From positions 1 through 27,985 of the forward strand of contig CAYJLC010000030.1 of the NCBI GenBank assembly GCA_964370735.1: a stretch of 27,985 bases of DNA. The letters run 5' to 3'. This DNA comes from CAYJLC01 sp964370735. Its GTDB lineage: Bacteria; Bacillota; Clostridia; Oscillospirales; Butyricicoccaceae. Position 1 is the stretch's first letter; each line of letters begins with the position of its first letter. Below are positions 1 to 8,050 of the stretch, piece after piece. Position numbers and translations under genes: made by a program. A model generated the notes under the pieces. That model worked only from the letters and a program-made list of their open reading frames with translations. It made no database searches and was not told the DNA's origin.

Positions 1-1
1 T

Positions 2-505
2 ATCGTTTTAGGTTATATTTGGCAATTAATTTTTAATGGTATATTAGAAAACTTCGACCTAGCACTTGCTTTAGATGAAAACATCAGTTTCTGGGCTTTA
101 GTTATCTTAACATGTTGGCAACAAGTTGGTTATATGATGATTATTTATATCGCTGGTTTAGGAACTATTCCAGGAAGCCTAAAAGAAGCTGCTGAGATAG
201 ATGGCGCAACTCCGATTCAACGTTTAATATATGTAACAATCCCAAATATGATGCCTTCGTTTACAATTTGTACTTTCTTAGCGTTGACTAGAGGATTTAA
301 ATTATTTGACCAAAACTTAGCGCTTACAGCGGGTGAGCCTTCGCAAAAATCAGAAATGCTTGCACTAAATATTTATAACACATTCTACGGACGTGTAGGA
401 TGGGAAGGTGTTGGTCAAGCAAAAGCTGTAATATTCTTCTTTTTAGTTGTTGTAATCGCTTTGGGGCAACTATATATAACTAGATCTAAGGAGGTACAAC
501 AATAA
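2..505 (+). CDS. Sugar ABC transporter permease, MalF-type (5' end outside window)
   Basis: An inner-membrane subunit of a carbohydrate ABC importer (CUT1 type). The reading frame is open from base 2, so the true start lies upstream and only the C-terminal ~168 residues are present. Visible features are hydrophobic membrane segments and the EAA loop, read as EAAEIDGATPIQRLIYVTIP, which docks on the ATPase. The stop TAA shares one base with the ATG of the next permease, so the two are translationally coupled. The binding protein is presumably upstream, outside the window. The substrate cannot be read from the permease, but the GH13 glucosidase downstream suggests an alpha-glucoside. Confidence 0.93.
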   Translation: MVLGYIWQLIFNGILENFDLALALDENISFWALVILTCWQQVGYMMIIYIAGLGTIPGSLKEAAEIDGATPIQRLIYVTIPNMMPSFTICTFLALTRGFKLFDQNLALTAGEPSQKSEMLALNIYNTFYGRVGWEGVGQAKAVIFFFLVVVIALGQLYITRSKEVQQ

Positions 506-1338
506 TGAAAAAGAAAACTTGGAGTACGATTGGAACAATAGCTTTCACTATAATTTCAATTTTATACATATACCCGATTGTAATCGTTTTACAAAACTCA
601 TTTAAAGGCAGACTATATATAAGCAGAATTCCGTTTGAATTACCTATGGGTGATAGTTTTGCAGGTATTGAAAACTACTTAAACGCGATTAATGAGTATG
701 GACTTTTAGACACAGTTGGTTGGACTGTTTTTATAACACTAGGTTCAACGCTTGCTATTATTTTCTTTACATCAATGGCGGCTTGGTATATCGAACGTGT
801 TGGTAGTTTATTTACAAAAATATTCTATTACTTATGCGTATTTTCAATGGTTGTACCATTCCAAATGGTAATGTATACACTATCATTTACTGCCGATAGA
901 CTAGGGCTTAATACTCCTTGGGGTATTATCATAGTTTACTTAGGTTTCGGTGCTGGTCTTGCTGTATTTATGTTTACTGGGTTTGTAAAATCAATCCCAA
1001 TTGAAATCGAAGAAGCTGCAATGATTGATGGCTGTAATCCTTTGGTGACATTTTTTGGTGTTGTTTTACCACTAATGAAACCAACGTATATTTCTGTTGC
1101 TATTTTACAAGGTATGTGGATTTGGAACGACTTCTTACTTCCGTATCTAGTATTAGACTTAAAAGAATACAAAACAATTTCAATCATTATCCAACAAATG
1201 AAAGGTGGATATGGTAGAGTAGATATGGGGGCTATTATGGCAGCGCTAATTTTAGCGATTGTACCTGTTATAATTTTCTACCTATGCTCTCAAAAATACA
1301 TAATCAAAGGTGTTGCAGCGGGTGCTGTTAAAGGTTAA
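505..1338 (+). CDS. Sugar ABC transporter permease, MalG-type
   Basis: The second membrane subunit of the same CUT1 importer, 277 residues, the usual length for MalG-like proteins. It has an N-terminal membrane segment (~residues 9-30), further hydrophobic helices and the EAA loop EEAAMIDGCNPLVTFFGVVLP. The C-terminus ends in GVAAGAVKG, typical of this subunit. Its ATG overlaps the stop of the upstream permease by one base. GGAGG at 490-494 serves as the ribosome binding site. No ATPase gene lies in the window, so the system probably shares a genomic MsmK/MalK-type ATPase, as is common in Gram-positives. Confidence 0.95.
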   Translation: MKKKTWSTIGTIAFTIISILYIYPIVIVLQNSFKGRLYISRIPFELPMGDSFAGIENYLNAINEYGLLDTVGWTVFITLGSTLAIIFFTSMAAWYIERVGSLFTKIFYYLCVFSMVVPFQMVMYTLSFTADRLGLNTPWGIIIVYLGFGAGLAVFMFTGFVKSIPIEIEEAAMIDGCNPLVTFFGVVLPLMKPTYISVAILQGMWIWNDFLLPYLVLDLKEYKTISIIIQQMKGGYGRVDMGAIMAALILAIVPVIIFYLCSQKYIIKGVAAGAVKG

Positions 1339-1361
1339 TTTTAGAAAAGAAGGTGGTTTTT

Positions 1362-2366
1362 ATGACAATTAGGGATATAGCAAAAAAATCTGGTTGTGGG
1401 ATATCGACTGTATCGCGAGCGCTTAATAACCACCCAGACATAAGCAAACAAACTAAAGAAAAAATCTTAAAAGTTGTTGAAGAAAATAAATTTGTTTTAA
1501 ATAGCAACGCAAAACAGTTGAAACAAAGGCAATCTTACACGATATCAATAGTAACAAAAGGCATTAAAAATGCATTGTTTGCAAGCATAATTGAGTATTT
1601 AGAGCATGATTTTAAAAATTATCATTATGAAATAAATGTTCATTATTTAGATGAAAGTCAAAACGAAGTATTATATGCAAAAAATCTTTATAACGAGCGA
1701 AAACCACTGGGCATAATTTTTTTAGGAGGTTCTCGTGATAATTTTGAAAAGGATTTTAAGCATATTAACGTGCCTTGTGTATTGATTACCTTGGACGCAA
1801 GTAATTTGAATTTTGAAAATTTATCTAGCGTTTGCATAGATGATGAAAATGCTGCCTATAAAATAGTCAATGTTTTAAATGAGAATAACCATCACAATAT
1901 CGGTCTTATTATAGGTAACACATCTATATCAAATCCTTGTCAAAACAGATTTATTGGTTGTAAAAAGGCTTTTTTAGATCTAGGACTTGAGTTTAATGAA
2001 GATATGTATGAAATTTCAAAGTTTTCATACAAAGATGCATACGACGCGATGATTAGGTTAATAGACAAAAAGCCAGATATAACAGCCGTTTTTTGTATGT
2101 CAGATATTATGGCTATTGGTGCTATGAGAGCACTTGAAGATAAGGGTAAAAAAATACCTGAAGATATTTCGGTGATTGGATTTGATGGAATAGATTTAGC
2201 TAGTTTTACAACTCCTAGACTATATACCGTAAAACAAGATGTTTCTCTTCTTGCAACAAGAGGTATTGATATTATGATTCGCGCAATAAATGGGGTAAAA
2301 ATTACAGAACATCATCATGTTCCATTTTCAATAACAGTAGGACAAAGTGTAAGAAAAAGAGATTAA
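1362..2366 (+). CDS. LacI-family transcriptional regulator
   Basis: A sugar-responsive repressor of 334 residues. The N-terminal helix-turn-helix is classical (TIRDIAKKSGCGISTVSRAL, residues 2-21), followed by a hinge and a periplasmic-binding-protein-like effector domain. The C-terminal SVIGFDGIDLASFTTPRLYT segment is diagnostic of the family. I chose the ATG at 1362 because AAGGTGG lies just upstream and the HTH starts immediately after. A longer GTG form at 1353 would overlap that ribosome site. It sits between the ABC permeases and a GH13 glucosidase, so it most likely controls this operon. Its operator should lie upstream of the window. Confidence 0.94.
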   Translation: MTIRDIAKKSGCGISTVSRALNNHPDISKQTKEKILKVVEENKFVLNSNAKQLKQRQSYTISIVTKGIKNALFASIIEYLEHDFKNYHYEINVHYLDESQNEVLYAKNLYNERKPLGIIFLGGSRDNFEKDFKHINVPCVLITLDASNLNFENLSSVCIDDENAAYKIVNVLNENNHHNIGLIIGNTSISNPCQNRFIGCKKAFLDLGLEFNEDMYEISKFSYKDAYDAMIRLIDKKPDITAVFCMSDIMAIGAMRALEDKGKKIPEDISVIGFDGIDLASFTTPRLYTVKQDVSLLATRGIDIMIRAINGVKITEHHHVPFSITVGQSVRKRD

Positions 2367-2378
2367 GGGGTTATTTTT

Positions 2379-4022
2379 ATGACAAAAAAATGGTGGAAAG
2401 AAAGCATAGGATATCAAATTTATCCGAAAAGTTTTATGGATTCGAACGGAGATGGGATTGGAGATTTAGTTGGAATTACAAGCAAATTAGACTATCTTAG
2501 AGATTTAGGGATTGATTTAGTTTGGATTTCTCCGATTTTTAAATCACCGCAAGTAGACCATGGATATGATGTTTCTGATTATGAGGACATTGACGAGATG
2601 TATGGCTCGAAAGAGCAACTAAAAACGCTTATTAATGAGGCAAAGAAAAGAAATATCAAGATAATTTTAGACTTGGTTGTAAATCATACTTCAGATAAGC
2701 ATCACTGGTTTCAAAAGGCATTAAAAAATCCAGAGTCAGAGTATGGTAAATATTATATATTTAGAAGAGGGACAAAAGACACTCCGCCGAATAACTGGAG
2801 GGGCATTTTTAATGGTAGCGCTTGGGAAAAGGTAGGAGGAAAAGATTCAGATTTATACTATCTTCACCTATTTACCAAAGAACAACCAGACTTAAACTGG
2901 GAAAATCCAAAACTTCGTCGCGAGATTTATGATATGGTCAATAGATGGCTTGATTTTGGCATTGATGGCTTTAGAGTTGATGCAATTAGCCATATTAAAA
3001 AAGATTTTACTTATAAAAATATAGATGTCGGACGTGCAGATGGTCTTTATGATAAGTTTGACTACTATAATAATTGTGCAGGGATTGAAGACTTTTTGCA
3101 AGAAATGAAGCGCGAAACATTCTCAAAATATGACTGTTTCACAGTTGGAGAAGTTAGTTTTTCTACAATAAAAACGCTTGCAGAATATGCTGGCGTAAAC
3201 GGACATTTCAGCTCACTTTTTGATTTTTGCCATAATCAAATGAATACTAATACGAGTGATATGACACAAGAAGAATTTATAGAAAACTTAAAAACGAAAA
3301 TTTTTGAAGTGCAAAATAATATAGATTCAGAAACAACGCTTACACATATCACAGAAAATCATGATTTGTGCAGAAATTATGAGCGTTTTATACCAAAAGA
3401 AGACCATAATTTTTATAGTAAAACACTGACGGGCACGTTTAATTTCTTTATGCGTGGAATTCCGTTTATTTATCAAGGGCAAGAAATAGGTATGTCAAAT
3501 TATGTTAAAAAAGACATTTCAGAGTTTGCTGACCCTGTAACTGAGAGAAAATATAGCGAAATGCTTGCAGTTGGAAAAAGCGAAAAAGAGGCATTTGATT
3601 TTACAAATTTCACGAGTAGAGAGCACACAAGGACACCAATTCAGTGGAATTCATCAAAAAATGCAGGGTTTACAACTGGCGAGCCTTGGTTTGCTGTAAA
3701 TCCAAATTACACAGAAATAAATGTCGAAGACCAGTTAAAAGACGCGAATTCTGTGATAAATTACTATAAAAATATGATTAAAGTACGCAGAAAATATAGC
3801 GAAGTGTTTTCTTATGGCCATTTTAAATCGCTTTTTGAGGATGTTAAAGGATTGCTTGCTTACAAACGTGGTGATGAAATCTATGTGTATAATAATTTTA
3901 CACCGAATGAAATGACGGTAAAAGGTGATATAAACAAAGTGATTTTGTCAAATTACAGCAACACATCGCATACAAAACACGAAATAACATTAAAACCGTA
4001 TCAAACATTAGTATTTAAGTAG
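2379..4022 (+). CDS. GH13 alpha-glucosidase / oligo-1,6-glucosidase-like
   Basis: A cytosolic 547-residue exo-glucosidase of glycoside hydrolase family 13. It starts directly with KWWKESIGYQIYPKSF and has no signal peptide. Catalytic residues: nucleophile Asp201 in GFRVDAI, acid/base Glu258 in TVGEVSF, transition-state Asp329 in TENHD, with conserved His103 in DLVVNH. The residue after the nucleophile is Ala202. In this enzyme group that site is linked to linkage choice: Val goes with alpha-1,6 cleavage, Ala/Thr with alpha-1,4. An alpha-1,4 preference (maltose or short maltodextrins) is therefore more likely than strict isomaltase activity. Trehalose-6-phosphate hydrolase is a less likely alternative. 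It is the last gene before a terminator and would hydrolyse the sugar imported by the upstream ABC system. Confidence 0.92.
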   Translation: MTKKWWKESIGYQIYPKSFMDSNGDGIGDLVGITSKLDYLRDLGIDLVWISPIFKSPQVDHGYDVSDYEDIDEMYGSKEQLKTLINEAKKRNIKIILDLVVNHTSDKHHWFQKALKNPESEYGKYYIFRRGTKDTPPNNWRGIFNGSAWEKVGGKDSDLYYLHLFTKEQPDLNWENPKLRREIYDMVNRWLDFGIDGFRVDAISHIKKDFTYKNIDVGRADGLYDKFDYYNNCAGIEDFLQEMKRETFSKYDCFTVGEVSFSTIKTLAEYAGVNGHFSSLFDFCHNQMNTNTSDMTQEEFIENLKTKIFEVQNNIDSETTLTHITENHDLCRNYERFIPKEDHNFYSKTLTGTFNFFMRGIPFIYQGQEIGMSNYVKKDISEFADPVTERKYSEMLAVGKSEKEAFDFTNFTSREHTRTPIQWNSSKNAGFTTGEPWFAVNPNYTEINVEDQLKDANSVINYYKNMIKVRRKYSEVFSYGHFKSLFEDVKGLLAYKRGDEIYVYNNFTPNEMTVKGDINKVILSNYSNTSHTKHEITLKPYQTLVFK

Positions 4023-4047
4023 CATTAAAATTAATAGAAATAAGTAT

Positions 4048-4086
4048 AAAAGCACCGTTTTTAAGGGATAAAAACGGTGCTTTTTT
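4048..4086 (+). terminator. Intrinsic terminator after GH13 glucosidase
   Basis: A perfect 15-bp inverted repeat (AAAAGCACCGTTTTT at 4048-4062, AAAAACGGTGCTTTT at 4070-4084) with a 7-nt loop, running into TTTTTT at 4081-4086. It lies 26 bases after the glucosidase stop and closes the first operon. Confidence 0.93.
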
Positions 4087-4438
4087 GCAGCTAAAATTTG
4101 CAATTTGAAGTGTTAGTGTATTGAAAATGAGTGGTGAAAATAGCCTTATTTCGAGGCGTTTTTTATGATGGTGGAGCAAACTGCTTAAAGCATACATATT
4201 TGTGTAGTAAAAAGATGTATTTGTTGCATAAGTTTATAATTATTTTTAAGGTTTAATTATGCAAAAAGACGAAAAGAGTGTATTGGCACATTGTAATATT
4301 AACACGCGTTTACTTGTAAAATATAACTATTTGAAAATGTAAAAATTTAGTGAATTGTTATAAATGTGATGAAAAAATGTCTAAAAAATATAATTATTTT
4401 TTATTAAAATGGAAATCTTTTTTGTATAAAGTGCACTA
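4087..4438. other. Gene-free, AT-rich spacer
   Basis: About 350 bases between the terminator and the next promoter. The only open frame (minus strand, ~4015-4197) overlaps the terminator and has no ribosome site or recognisable product. A short GCCT/AGGC stem followed by T residues near 4143-4164 is too weak to call. I see no RNA gene, repeat or mobile remnant here. Confidence 0.6.
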
Positions 4439-4467
4439 TTGACAAATCAAAAATATTGGTGTAATAT
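4439..4467 (+). promoter_or_regulatory. Sigma-A promoter of second sugar ABC operon
   Basis: TTGACA at 4439-4444, 17-bp spacer, TATAAT-like TAATAT at 4462-4467. This is a near-consensus housekeeping promoter. It predicts transcription from about 4474, leaving a leader of roughly 285 nt before the binding-protein start at 4761. Confidence 0.8.
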
Positions 4468-4473
4468 GTGGAT

Positions 4474-4760
4474 ATGATAAATCAATCGAGTTAATCAATT
4501 GTAGATTAAACTAAAAATATTAATTTTAAATTATATTACTATTAGAAATCTACCAATGAATGATTGATATTAAGCAAAAAAAGATTTAATAATTATGAAC
4601 AAGGTTTACGTTAGATTTTAAATACAAATATAATTTATAGCATATTTATGCAATGTTATGTATATATAAGTTAATTTTAATAACTTTACAAATCGGCAAA
4701 TACACTTCAAATCAAAGCAAAATTTATTTTATATAAAGAAAAAATTTGGAGGATAAAATT
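4474..4760 (+). promoter_or_regulatory. Long 5' leader of sugar ABC operon with operator-like repeats and hairpin
   Basis: The leader begins with two AATCAAT copies (4480-4486 and 4493-4499) just downstream of the predicted start site, a likely position for a repressor. GTAGATT at 4501-4507 and AATCTAC at 4547-4553 are complementary, and flanking bases extend the pairing with one bulge. The rest is AT-rich with no open frame. I do not recognise a known riboswitch class. Confidence 0.4.
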
Positions 4761-6083
4761 ATGAAATCAATGAGAAAAATTAGTGCAATGTTCCTAGCGT
4801 CTGCTATGGCTTTATCGGCTATTGCAGGATGTACACCAGCTGAGGAAACACAAAGCCCAGAGGTGTCTACTGAAACAACTGTGCCAACAGAACCAGGGTC
4901 AACTCTTAAAGATGGTGTAGAAGTTACACTTGATTTTCCTAGTATCTGGGTTGCAACAGACACATTAGCTTCTTCTTTTGCCGAGCTAGTAACAGCTTTT
5001 AATGAAGAATACGCTGGTGAAATCAAAATTCAAGTCGAAGAACAAACTGACTATGTTGCATATCGTGATAAAATCAGAACATTAGTTACAACAGGCAACG
5101 CACCTGATATCTTCTTAATCGAATCGCCTGACGATGCTACTTCTTTTGCTCAAAGTGGAAATTTACTTGAAATGACACCTTATGTGGACGACGCATGGAA
5201 AGATAGTTTCAATGCAGGTGTTATAGACAGTGCTTTAGTTGATGGAAAATTATACTCAGTTCCATTTGAAGTTGCTTATTGGCCAGTAATTTATAATACA
5301 GAACTTTTATCTGCTGCTGGATATGATGAATTCCCAAAAACTTATGATGAATTATGGGAATGCTGTGAGGCTTTAGTTGCAAACGGAGTAACTCCATTTA
5401 CTTTAATGACAGGTGAAAATGCATATACAACTATGCTTTGGAATTCTCAAGCGGCTATTGCTGTTGGTGGTCAAGAGGGTGCTACTACTTTAGAAGGTGA
5501 TGCTCCGATAGAAGCAGCAGAAATTATTGAAAAAATGTTTACTTATACTACATCAGATGCGATTGGCTCAACAGCTGTTGTTTCTAGAGGTCACTTTATG
5601 AATGAGCGTACAGCTATTTATATGAATGGTCCTTGGATTTTCGGTCGTTTTGCTGAAGAAGGCGCTGAAGGATTTGAAGACAAAATCGCACTTGCAACTG
5701 CTCCTACTGTTGATGGTGGTGCTGGCGAAGAAGGATTTGTTATGTCAAATACACAACAAAGAATTGCTTTTGGTGCACAAGAAGACCCAGCTAAAGCAGA
5801 AGCTGCTGCTGAATTCTTAAAATACATAACTCAAAAAGAATGGATAGAAAAATTCACAGTTGAATCTGGTCGTTTCTTCACAGTATCTACTGGAGAAATC
5901 GAAGGTTTAGGCGAATTCCAAACTGAATTACTAGGATTAATTGACGCGGCTCCATATTCTGCTCCTAACATGCAAATGTTACCGATAGCAGTGCAAAATG
6001 AATTACCAGCGTCTTATGACATGCTTGCTTTTGGTGATTACACACCTGAACAATTTGTCGAAGCTTTAAGTGCAATAGAGTAA
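4761..6083 (+). CDS. Sugar ABC transporter substrate-binding lipoprotein
   Basis: An extracellular carbohydrate-binding protein of the CUT1 (MalE-like, family 1) type, 440 residues. It has a basic N-terminus, a hydrophobic stretch and the lipobox LSAIAGC, so Cys24 is the predicted lipidated residue. A Thr/Glu/Pro-rich linker follows, then the binding fold with typical segments such as TTGNAPDIFLIESPD and AIYMNGPWIFGRF. I chose ATG 4761 because GGAGG lies at 4748-4752. A TTG form starting at 4746 would overlap that site. It is first in an operon with two permeases and is followed by a hairpin that may raise its message level. The substrate cannot be read directly. Neighbouring deacetylase and esterase genes hint at an acetylated sugar. 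Confidence 0.94.
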   Translation: MKSMRKISAMFLASAMALSAIAGCTPAEETQSPEVSTETTVPTEPGSTLKDGVEVTLDFPSIWVATDTLASSFAELVTAFNEEYAGEIKIQVEEQTDYVAYRDKIRTLVTTGNAPDIFLIESPDDATSFAQSGNLLEMTPYVDDAWKDSFNAGVIDSALVDGKLYSVPFEVAYWPVIYNTELLSAAGYDEFPKTYDELWECCEALVANGVTPFTLMTGENAYTTMLWNSQAAIAVGGQEGATTLEGDAPIEAAEIIEKMFTYTTSDAIGSTAVVSRGHFMNERTAIYMNGPWIFGRFAEEGAEGFEDKIALATAPTVDGGAGEEGFVMSNTQQRIAFGAQEDPAKAEAAAEFLKYITQKEWIEKFTVESGRFFTVSTGEIEGLGEFQTELLGLIDAAPYSAPNMQMLPIAVQNELPASYDMLAFGDYTPEQFVEALSAIE

Positions 6084-6089
6084 AATCAC

Positions 6090-6117
6090 TTAGGAGGGAG
6101 AAAATTCTCTCTCCTAA
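6090..6117 (+). other. Intercistronic stem-loop, probable mRNA stabiliser
   Basis: TTAGGAGGGAGA at 6090-6101 pairs with TCTCTCTCCTAA at 6106-6117 (12 bp, one G-U pair) around an AAAT loop. It is followed by A residues, not a U-tract, so it should not terminate. Its position just after the binding-protein gene fits a 3'-protecting structure that keeps that message more abundant than the permease part. Confidence 0.7.
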
Positions 6118-6149
6118 AAAAATACAAATTTATGAAAGTAGGGATTTAA

Positions 6150-7025
6150 GTGGAACTTAAAAGTAAAGATAAGATAGGAATAGCATTGTTCCTTCTTCCA
6201 GGTTTAATATTATTTACAACATTCTTTATTATACCAACATTTTATGTAGCAATAGTTAGCTTTTTAGATTGGGACGGAATTACAGCACCTACATTTGCAG
6301 CATTTGACAATTACACAAAAATATTTGCCGATAATTCATTTGTAGGAAGTATTTCAAACAATATAATATGGGCACTATGTGCAGCATTTATTCAAGTGCC
6401 ACTAGCTTTACTTATGGCATTAATTTTAGCGAAAAAACCAAAAGGCTGGAAAGCATTTAGAACGATTTATTTCTTCCCACAATTAATTTCAGGTATAGCA
6501 CTTGCAATGCTTTGGCAAGCAGTTTATAACAGTGAATTTGGAATGTTAAACGGGTTACTTGAAGTAATTGGTTTAGGGCATCTTGCAACAAACTGGCTTG
6601 GAAATCCAGACACAGCTTTAGGTGCAGTAATTGTTTATTGGTTATTTTATATCGGTTATTACATGGTAATCATTATGTCAGAAATTTCTGGTATCGACCA
6701 ATCTTTATATGAATCAGCTGAAATCGATGGTGCTACAAAAATACAACAAGATATGTATATCACAATACCTTTACTTAAAACATCAATGCTTACTTGTACA
6801 ACTCTTGCAGCTATTATGGGTCTTCGTACATTTGAACAAGTATATACGCTTACAAATGGTGGACCTGCAAATAAAACATCTGTTATGGTAATGTATTTAT
6901 ACAAACAAATGCAAAATTATAATTATGGTGAAGCAAATGCAACAGCTATGGTATTAATCGTTATAGGTACAGTTGTTATTTTAGCATTAAGAAAACTTTT
7001 CAATTTAAGAAAAGAAGTCGACTAA
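6150..7025 (+). CDS. Sugar ABC transporter permease, MalF-type
   Basis: An inner-membrane subunit of 291 residues. It opens with the typical KIGIALFLLPGLILF first helix and carries the EAA loop SAEIDGATKIQQDMYITIP, followed by the usual TFEQVYTLTNGGPANKTSVM stretch of MalF/UgpA-like permeases. The start is GTG at 6150. The only nearby ATG (6132) runs into a stop after five codons. A GGGA ribosome site lies at 6141-6144. It follows the binding-protein gene after a hairpin and precedes the MalG-type partner by 16 bases. Confidence 0.95.
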   Translation: MELKSKDKIGIALFLLPGLILFTTFFIIPTFYVAIVSFLDWDGITAPTFAAFDNYTKIFADNSFVGSISNNIIWALCAAFIQVPLALLMALILAKKPKGWKAFRTIYFFPQLISGIALAMLWQAVYNSEFGMLNGLLEVIGLGHLATNWLGNPDTALGAVIVYWLFYIGYYMVIIMSEISGIDQSLYESAEIDGATKIQQDMYITIPLLKTSMLTCTTLAAIMGLRTFEQVYTLTNGGPANKTSVMVMYLYKQMQNYNYGEANATAMVLIVIGTVVILALRKLFNLRKEVD

Positions 7026-7041
7026 GAAAGGAAGAACATTC

Positions 7042-7944
7042 ATGAGTAATATAAATCAAGAAGTGTTATCAACTAAAGCTATTAAAGAACAAACACAATT
7101 TCAAGTGAAAAGCAACCCAATTGTTGGTGTTTTGTTACAAGTAGTTAAATGGTTTCTTTTAATTTTCTTTGCAGTGTATGCACTATTTCCTTTGTTATGG
7201 TTAGGGCTTACGTCGTTTAAGACAAATGCAGAATTTATGGAAAATCCATTCTCTTTCCCAGCAGTTTGGCAGTTCCAAAACTATACAGCAGCATTTGAAG
7301 TGTCTGGAATAGGCACTATGATGCTAAACTCAGTATTTGTAAGCTTTGCAGCTATGGCATTTTGTGTGCTTATAGCATCAATGATTGCATATTGTATCGC
7401 TCGTTTTAAATTTAGAGGCAAAGAAGTTATTTTTGCATTATTTTCAGCAGGTATTTTAGTGCCACTTAATGCATTTATGGTGCCGTATTTTGTAATTATC
7501 AGTGAACTGAATCTTTATGATTCTTTGGGTGGATTAATTTTAGTGTATACTGCAATTGGTATCCCAATCACAACATTTATTATGAGAGGTTTTATCGAAA
7601 CTATTCCAAAAGAAGTAGAGGAAGCGGCTTATATCGATGGTTGTGGTTTCTTTGGAAGATATTTCAAAATTATTCTTCCACTTTCTAGAACAGGTTTAAT
7701 CACAGGTGGTATTTTACACTTTATAAACTGTTGGAATGAGTTTGTTTATGCGAATTTAATCATCTCATCTTCTGCAAATAAAACTATACAACTTGGTATC
7801 AGATATTTTACAAACCAATTTACATCAGACTATGTTTCGATGTATGCTGCAATTATTTTAAGCATTGTGCCTTGTGTTGTTGCATATATTTTATTCCAAG
7901 AAAAAATCGTATCAGGTCTTACAAGTGGTGCTGTTAAAGGATAA
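7042..7944 (+). CDS. Sugar ABC transporter permease, MalG-type
   Basis: The second membrane subunit of the importer, 300 residues. It has a longer polar N-terminus than usual (~30 residues before the first helix). The EAA loop reads EEAAYIDGCGFFGRYFKIILP, and the C-terminus GLTSGAVKG matches the family. AAGGAAG at 7026-7032 is the ribosome site. No ATPase gene is present, so a shared MsmX/MsmK-type ATPase encoded elsewhere is expected. No clear terminator follows before the promoter at 7969, so some readthrough into the ROK operon is possible. Confidence 0.95.
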   Translation: MSNINQEVLSTKAIKEQTQFQVKSNPIVGVLLQVVKWFLLIFFAVYALFPLLWLGLTSFKTNAEFMENPFSFPAVWQFQNYTAAFEVSGIGTMMLNSVFVSFAAMAFCVLIASMIAYCIARFKFRGKEVIFALFSAGILVPLNAFMVPYFVIISELNLYDSLGGLILVYTAIGIPITTFIMRGFIETIPKEVEEAAYIDGCGFFGRYFKIILPLSRTGLITGGILHFINCWNEFVYANLIISSSANKTIQLGIRYFTNQFTSDYVSMYAAIILSIVPCVVAYILFQEKIVSGLTSGAVKG

Positions 7945-7968
7945 AATGTATAAAATTTCGCTTAAAGC

Positions 7969-7997
7969 TTGCAAAAAAACAATTTAATTGCTATGAT
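7969..7997 (+). promoter_or_regulatory. Promoter of ROK regulator operon
   Basis: TTGCAA at 7969-7974, exactly 17 bp, then TATGAT at 7992-7997. It predicts transcription from about 8004, some 47 bases ahead of the preferred ROK start codon. Confidence 0.7.
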
Positions 7998-8050
7998 TAG
8001 TAAAAATTAAATTATCAGTAAAGGTGTGTGGTTTTGTGCAAGGACATAAT

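Noticed and set aside
4137..4164. Possible second terminator (GCCT/AGGC followed by T run)
   Set aside because: Only four firm pairs with mismatches beyond; too weak, and no gene ends nearby.
4015..4197. Minus-strand 60-residue open frame
   Set aside because: It overlaps the terminator, lacks a ribosome site and resembles no protein family.
4474..4760. Known riboswitch in the ABC leader
   Set aside because: No conserved core of a class I know could be matched; only AT-rich pairing was seen.
4724..5026. Minus-strand 100-residue open frame over the binding-protein start
   Set aside because: It is a shadow of the lipoprotein gene in the opposite frame, low-complexity in Ser/Val, with no ribosome site.
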